NCBI GenBank assembly: GCA_016868255.1
Contig: VGHN01000013.1
Span: 1-34,332, forward strand
DNA length: 34,332 nucleotides
Direction: 5' to 3'
Origin: Betaproteobacteria bacterium
GTDB taxonomy: Bacteria > Pseudomonadota > Gammaproteobacteria > Burkholderiales > Burkholderiaceae_A
Below the pieces are notes generated by a model. It was not told where the DNA came from. It saw only the letters and a program-made list of their open reading frames with translations, and searched no databases. The translations under genes and the position numbers were made by a program. Of this stretch, positions 31,494-34,332 are shown one piece after another; positions within the stretch are counted from its first letter, which is position 1, and each line of letters opens with the position of its first letter.

Positions 31494-31970
31494 CTATGCA
31501 GCGTGCTGGCGCTCGAAGTGAAGGATGCGGATGCGATCGCTACTTGGATAAAGCGCGCGAATGGTGCGCATGGCCTCGGTCTCGCACTTGCCGTAGACCT
31601 GGGCGACGATCTCGGCCTGCTCGCGAACCGGGTTCCATGGCGCGGGCTGGTGCTCGAAGCGAATCTTCGCGTAGTGCCAAGTGACCCGCTTGTTGCCGTA
31701 ACTGGCCAGTCGGGAACGTTTGGCCCGCCAGCTGCGTTTGACCGAGAACTCCCTTGGCTGGGTCTTCTCGGACTCGGGGGTGAGGTAATCGTATTCGGCC
31801 TTCACCGCCACAATAAGGGTGGAGAAAAGCAGCGTCCAGCACCAAGTGAATTCGGCAACGATGGCACAGAGAAGAATGATGAAACTCACTCCGATCCAAT
31901 ACTTGGACCAGAGCGAACCGATGGCGCAGCCCAACCGCGCCGTTGAAAACTGGCGAATCCCCCGAAGCAT
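31494..31970 (-). CDS. Hypothetical membrane protein
   Basis: 158 residues. Two hydrophobic helices near the N-terminus (WIGVSFIILLCAIVAEF and CWTLLFSTLIVAVKAEY), then a basic, soluble C-terminal part (REFSVKRSWRAKRSRLASYG, then RFEHQPAPWNPVREQAEIVA). No family is recognised. It lies 89 bases upstream of bchI on the same strand and could share its transcript, but nothing links it to photosynthesis. A start near 31970 fits; other starts are possible. Confidence 0.5.
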   Translation of the reverse strand: MLRGIRQFSTARLGCAIGSLWSKYWIGVSFIILLCAIVAEFTWCWTLLFSTLIVAVKAEYDYLTPESEKTQPREFSVKRSWRAKRSRLASYGNKRVTWHYAKIRFEHQPAPWNPVREQAEIVAQVYGKCETEAMRTIRALYPSSDRIRILHFERQHAA

Positions 31971-32010
31971 TGCAAGATGCTATTTCAGCTTGGAAGAGCG
32001 TGAACACAAA

Positions 32011-32029
32011 CCCCCGCGGGGTTCGGGGG
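32011..32029 (-). terminator. Probable terminator upstream of the membrane protein gene
   Basis: CCCCC (32011-32015) and GGGGG (32025-32029) enclose a 9-base loop; on the minus strand the stem is followed by TTTGTGTT. It would end transcription arriving from the higA/higB remnants. Confidence 0.4.
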
Positions 32030-32254
32030 CGATTTCCGCGGCGACCCCTACCCCGATGTCACACCCTGCCTTATCAATCCAGGCGACGCTGGAGCCGCAC
32101 CATGAGGTCCATGCGCCTGTGCAATACGGCCAGCACCAACGCGGGCATTCCAGGTCAAAGTGGACACCCGCCGCTTTTATTCTCATTCAAAATCAACAAC
32201 TTATATGAATTCTGAGCCGCTTTAGTGAGGGAGCAATTAACTGATGGGCGCAGG
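32030..32254. other. Gene-poor stretch, possible mobile-element scar
   Basis: I see no supportable gene here. The minus strand contains GTGTCCACTTTGACCTGGAA at about 32150-32169, which resembles terminal sequences of IS21-family elements as I remember them, but no transposase and no matching opposite end can be found. Part of a minus-strand frame (31980-32186) is open but lacks family likeness. Confidence 0.2.
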
Positions 32255-32425
32255 TCATAATCGCAGCGACATCTCAGCGGAAATGCCTGCGTTGCCATTC
32301 AAAATCTTGCTCAGCGTTACGCGGGCGACAAATAGAGCTGGGGCAGCCTCAGTAACGGTCATCCCCTCCGGAATCCATTCACGAAGAACCTCTCCGGGGT
32401 GTGGTGGATTATGCATTCTGCTCAT
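32255..32425 (-). pseudogene. higA: Truncated HigA-type antitoxin
   Basis: From ATG 32425 the frame reads [20 protein letters not shown] and [20 protein letters not shown], then [14 protein letters not shown] and a TGA at 32255-32257, 56 residues in all. HigA/VapI proteins continue for another 35-45 residues after MALRL. The HTH itself is nearly complete. A short gap separates it from the higB remnant, the normal order (toxin first). Confidence 0.75.
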
Positions 32426-32439
32426 GTTGCCAACTCCTG

Positions 32440-32655
32440 TCAGTGATAGTCCTGATAGTCCAATTGTCCAACGTCGCCATCATCAAACTTAAAAGTCAGT
32501 CTCCAGTTCTCATCTACTGCTATTGCAAAGTGCCCAATCAACTTTCCGGACAAGGCATGCAACCGCCAACTTGCTACTGCTGTATCGGTGACGCTCTTTG
32601 CACTATTTAATACAGCCAATTGAATTCGAAGAATTCCTGCTTTCTTTTCAGAGCG
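32440..32655 (-). pseudogene. higB: 5'-truncated HigB-type toxin
   Basis: The frame reads KKAGILRIQLAVLNSAKSVT, WRLHALSGKLIGHFAIAVDE, and [22 protein letters not shown] with TGA at 32440-32442. This is the middle and C-terminus of HigB (HPLKG-x-GHxxxxVxxNWRxTF...DYQDYH). The expected N-terminal 20 or so residues (SFxHKGL) are not found upstream, so the toxin start has been lost or replaced. Confidence 0.7.
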
Positions 32656-32753
32656 TCTCTGCTGGTCTTCACCCGGGTCTTTAGCGCGTGTAGCGACTCT
32701 GGCCGGGGGCCAGTAGCGGCGATGAACGCGTCTACGACGTCACTTAAACCCAT
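32607..32753 (-). CDS. Possible small protein overlapping the higB remnant
   Basis: 48 residues: MGLSDVVDAFIAATGPRPES and LHALKTRVKTSRDALKRKQE, ending FFEFNWLY. The start of a helical, well-composed peptide in a different frame from higB. No clear ribosome-binding site. It may be the start of an unrelated gene whose insertion removed the higB 5' end, or chance. Confidence 0.25.
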   Translation of the reverse strand: MGLSDVVDAFIAATGPRPESLHALKTRVKTSRDALKRKQEFFEFNWLY

Positions 32754-32828
32754 GACCGTCTGACCGACAGAATTCTTCTAGGTGAGTTAGCTCAATACTT
32801 TGTCGATTCGGCATCCACGTCCTTTGAA

Positions 32829-33245
32829 CTACAAGTAAGTTGCTCTCTTCGCCTCATACTTCTCTCGAGTCAGCACACCCTTCTCATAGAGGGCATGCAG
32901 CTTCTCTAGCTGATCTAAGTCATTGTGAATCCCACCGGACTTTGACACCGACAACGTCGAAGCCAAGACTCCGAGTCTCTCGTTTTCTTCAGTGACAATC
33001 TTGTAGGTAAAGAACGCATCGAGCAGCCACCAGACGCCCCATATCGCCAGGAAGATGTAGCCGACCAATAGGATCAAAGTCACGATACCGATAGCGAAGA
33101 GGATGAGCTGTGCAAGCCCTGTCTTCACTCTGCCGAGGTAGAGTCTGTGAACTCCAGCCCACCCAAGGAACCACCAAAGCAGATAGGCAGCGACTACGCT
33201 TTTGCCTGTCAGATTGACTTGAATTGATGTCGTTTGCTGAGCCAT
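32829..33245 (-). CDS. TM2 domain protein with C-terminal SHOCT domain
   Basis: 138 residues. The TM2 domain (residues about 15-80: VVAAYLLWWFLGWAGVHRLY, then GRVKTGLAQLILFAIGIVTL and WWLLDAFF) has two transmembrane helices with the GxHRFY-like motif. A C-terminal SHOCT segment (DLDQLEKLHALYEKGVLTRE, then KYEAKRATYL) follows; this short domain is a common oligomerisation tail. Membrane-bound; role unknown. Last gene of a minus-strand row of small genes. Confidence 0.85.
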   Translation of the reverse strand: MAQQTTSIQVNLTGKSVVAAYLLWWFLGWAGVHRLYLGRVKTGLAQLILFAIGIVTLILLVGYIFLAIWGVWWLLDAFFTYKIVTEENERLGVLASTLSVSKSGGIHNDLDQLEKLHALYEKGVLTREKYEAKRATYL

Positions 33246-33315
33246 TCGAAATTCACTTATCGGTGGTTGTGGGTTCAGGAACGTAGCTTAGCCCTTGCTG
33301 CTGCCTCTTTTTTTT

Positions 33316-33444
33316 CTACTGCTCCGTTACTCTCAGAAGTTTACTAAGTTCGTCTGGATGTAACGCTGGTGACTGTCGATGAATCATTGCGTGACAGTTC
33401 GCACAAACGGGCACGATGAACTTATAGAGTTGATCGAAGGTCAT
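33316..33444 (-). CDS. HNH-endonuclease C-terminal fragment
   Basis: 42 residues starting with an ATG that overlaps the stop of the preceding gene (ATGA, 33441-33444): MTFDQLYKFIVPVCANCHAM and IHRQSPALHPDELSKLL. The CxxCHxxxH (VCANCHAMIH) and LHPDEL are the end of an HNH nuclease domain; the catalytic N-terminal part is missing. It is either a remnant or a small zinc-binding protein kept by translational coupling. Confidence 0.45.
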   Translation of the reverse strand: MTFDQLYKFIVPVCANCHAMIHRQSPALHPDELSKLLRVTEQ

Positions 33445-33584
33445 TTATCACCAGACTCAGTGTTTAGACCTGCATCTTTCTTCTGCTGCTCTCGTTTCTG
33501 CTTCTCTTTTTTGAGGTCGTGAAACTGATGAAGGGCAAAGACAAAAACAAGGCAGAACACTCCGACCTCTATCCAGATGCCCAT
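33441..33584 (-). CDS. Small membrane protein, 47 residues
   Basis: MGIWIEVGVFCLVFVFALHQ is one transmembrane helix, followed by a highly charged tail (DLKKEKQKREQQKKD). GGAGAAGG lies just before the ATG at 33584. It is 9 bases downstream of the cysteine-repeat gene and overlaps the HNH fragment. Unknown function; resembles single-pass accessory peptides in shape only. Confidence 0.5.
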   Translation of the reverse strand: MGIWIEVGVFCLVFVFALHQFHDLKKEKQKREQQKKDAGLNTESGDK

Positions 33585-33593
33585 GTCCTTCTC

Positions 33594-33869
33594 CTACCTC
33601 ACCATTGCTAAACAGAGATTCTTCATATCCGAAGACTGAATGCTGTAACAGTTGCTTCGTTGCTCACCGACTTGTGCCAGACACATATTCTTCAAGTCTG
33701 ATGAACCGATTGAGTAACAGTTCGACTTGTCCTTCTTCACCAATGCGAGACAGAGATTCTTCGAGTCCTGATTCTGTATCGAGTAGCAATGAGATGCAGG
33801 GTTGGCAAAGACTGCGGTGGTCGTGAGGAGAAGACTGAGAGAGAGTAGAAGATGAGGTCGAAGATGCAT
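33594..33869 (-). CDS. Secreted protein with three cysteine repeats
   Basis: 91 residues. A Sec signal peptide (HLRPHLLLSLSLLLTTTAVFA) is followed by three repeats of exactly 23 residues of the type CYSIxSSDxKNLCLAxV; cysteines fall at 28/40, 51/63 and 74/86. Each repeat holds two cysteines 12 apart, so one disulfide per repeat in the periplasm is likely. I know no function. It starts 5 bases after the stop of a lipoprotein gene. Confidence 0.7.
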   Translation of the reverse strand: MHLRPHLLLSLSLLLTTTAVFANPASHCYSIQNQDSKNLCLALVKKDKSNCYSIGSSDLKNMCLAQVGEQRSNCYSIQSSDMKNLCLAMVR

Positions 33870-33874
33870 GTCGG

Positions 33875-33991
33875 TCAGTACCCAGGAATTGCTGGTCTGT
33901 TTTGCGATGCTTTCTCCTCGTCCTTCTCACCGCATCCAGAGAGTGCCGTCATCGATAGAAGAACAACAAGGAACGCATGAAGAACTCGCAC
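33875..33991 (-). CDS. Small lipoprotein, 38 residues
   Basis: GTG start at 33991 preceded by AAGGAG (about 6 bases). It reads VRVLHAFLVVLLSMTALSGC, a lipoprotein signal with lipobox LSGC (Cys20), then GEKDEEKASQNRPAIPGY. The mature peptide would be 19 residues. It is the first gene of the row. Similar in size to entericidin-type peptides but not related by sequence. Confidence 0.55.
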   Translation of the reverse strand: MRVLHAFLVVLLSMTALSGCGEKDEEKASQNRPAIPGY

Positions 33992-34332
33992 TCACATCTC
34001 CTTACGACTGCCAATCAATTTTGATAATGACGAAGGCAGTCCAAAACCAATTCCCCCTCCTAAGAAGATTTTTGCTCCCTCGATAACGGGGGGAGACATC
34101 TACATGTGGAAAGTACAGGACTACCCCTCATTCCCGCAACCCTCTCTCAACGAACCTCGTATGATGTTGCTGCGCTGGGTTCCGATTTAGGAGTGGCTTG
34201 GGTGCGCAGGCAGCAATAAACTTTTGACTCATCATCAGGTCACGACTTCAATCAAACGAACTGCTTTGCTACTTCTGAATTGTTCGCCAAGAAGCAAGCA
34301 GGAACAAAGTTCTGGTGCGAAACCGAGGTTTA
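33992..34332. other. Terminal stretch; possible partial coding frame near the end
   Basis: No complete gene is supportable. A plus-strand ATG at 34104 (after GGGGGGAGA) gives a 28-codon frame ending at 34190. From 34219 to the window end one plus-strand frame stays open and reads GHDFNQTNCFATSELFAKKQ and then AGTKFWCETEV. It has protein-like composition but no start codon after the in-frame TAA at 34216-34218, so it may be a broken gene continuing beyond the window. Confidence 0.25.

Noticed and set aside
32140-32200. Possible end of an IS21-family element
   Set aside because: Only a short resemblance from memory; no transposase, no matching inverted end, no target duplication visible.
1-34332. 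CRISPR array, rRNA or tRNA genes, replication origin
   Set aside because: No regularly spaced repeats, no rRNA-like segments and no cloverleaf seen on either strand; no DnaA-box clusters or iterons noticed.

Overview
The window comes from a GC-rich proteobacterium that makes bacteriochlorophyll a and a type-2 (quinone) reaction centre, i.e. a purple, probably aerobic anoxygenic, phototroph. The evidence is a photosynthesis gene cluster running in the order crtE-crtF-bchC-bchX-bchY-bchZ-pufB-(small membrane ORF)-pufA-pufL-pufM-pufC, with bchO, bchD and bchI beside it. The tetraheme lipoprotein PufC, a DUF3293 protein, WYL and YbjN-like proteins and many toxin-antitoxin (TA) modules fit a betaproteobacterium of the Burkholderiales best. 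That placement is inference from gene content, not a computed phylogeny.

Layout. (1) 1-5.4 kb, accessory: the tail of an unknown gene, a broken alpha/beta hydrolase, an intact hipBA TA pair with two operators, remnants of a TumE/TumA-type TA pair, a DUF3293 gene, then two genes of unknown function. These two are preceded by a strong sigma70-type promoter, a folded leader RNA and an intrinsic terminator (candidate riboswitch or small RNA). A second long hairpin RNA with a sigma54-like promoter and a 52-residue protein follow. (2) 5.4-10.2 kb, accessory: an orphan ParD-like antitoxin whose ParE partner is reduced to a few codons, a MerR / VIT-vWA / small-protein operon, an intact brnTA pair and a YbjN-like gene. 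A palindrome of the form GGATCAC..GTGATCC or a close variant occurs upstream of three genes in regions 1 and 2. (3) 10.2-16.6 kb, light and redox: a WYL regulator, a photolyase/cryptochrome, a second photolyase-like protein with its domains apparently in reversed order, a renalase-like FAD protein and an Rrf2 regulator on the minus strand, divergent from a MerR regulator whose terminator lies next to that of the puf operon. (4) 16.7-31.4 kb, photosynthesis: the crtEF-bchCXYZ-puf superoperon on the minus strand, bchO on the plus strand, and bchD and bchI on the minus strand. PpsR/CrtJ-type boxes (TGT-N12-ACA) sit at the bchC promoter and between crtE and bchO. (5) 31.5-34.3 kb, accessory and apparently less GC-rich: a membrane protein, remnants of higBA, a TM2-SHOCT protein, and a row of small genes encoding a lipoprotein, a secreted cysteine-repeat protein, a mini membrane protein and an HNH-like fragment.

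How the genes work together. CrtE and CrtF supply and finish carotenoids. BchI-BchD (with accessory BchO) insert magnesium. BchX-BchY-BchZ reduce chlorophyllide a, and BchC carries out the following dehydrogenation. PufB and PufA form LH1, PufL and PufM the reaction centre, and PufC re-reduces it. Only part of the pathway is present: no puhA, acsF, bchF, bchNBHLM or ppsR is visible here. The neighbouring photolyase/FAD/MerR/Rrf2 locus suggests a photoprotective or light/redox response next to the photosynthesis cluster.

Most unusual points: a 74-residue single-helix membrane protein between pufB and pufA; the folded RNA at 3.7 kb whose closing helix shares bases with a terminator; the domain-reversed photolyase-like protein; the MerR/VIT-vWA operon with an apparently leaderless promoter; and bchO transcribed against bchD with overlapping 3' ends.
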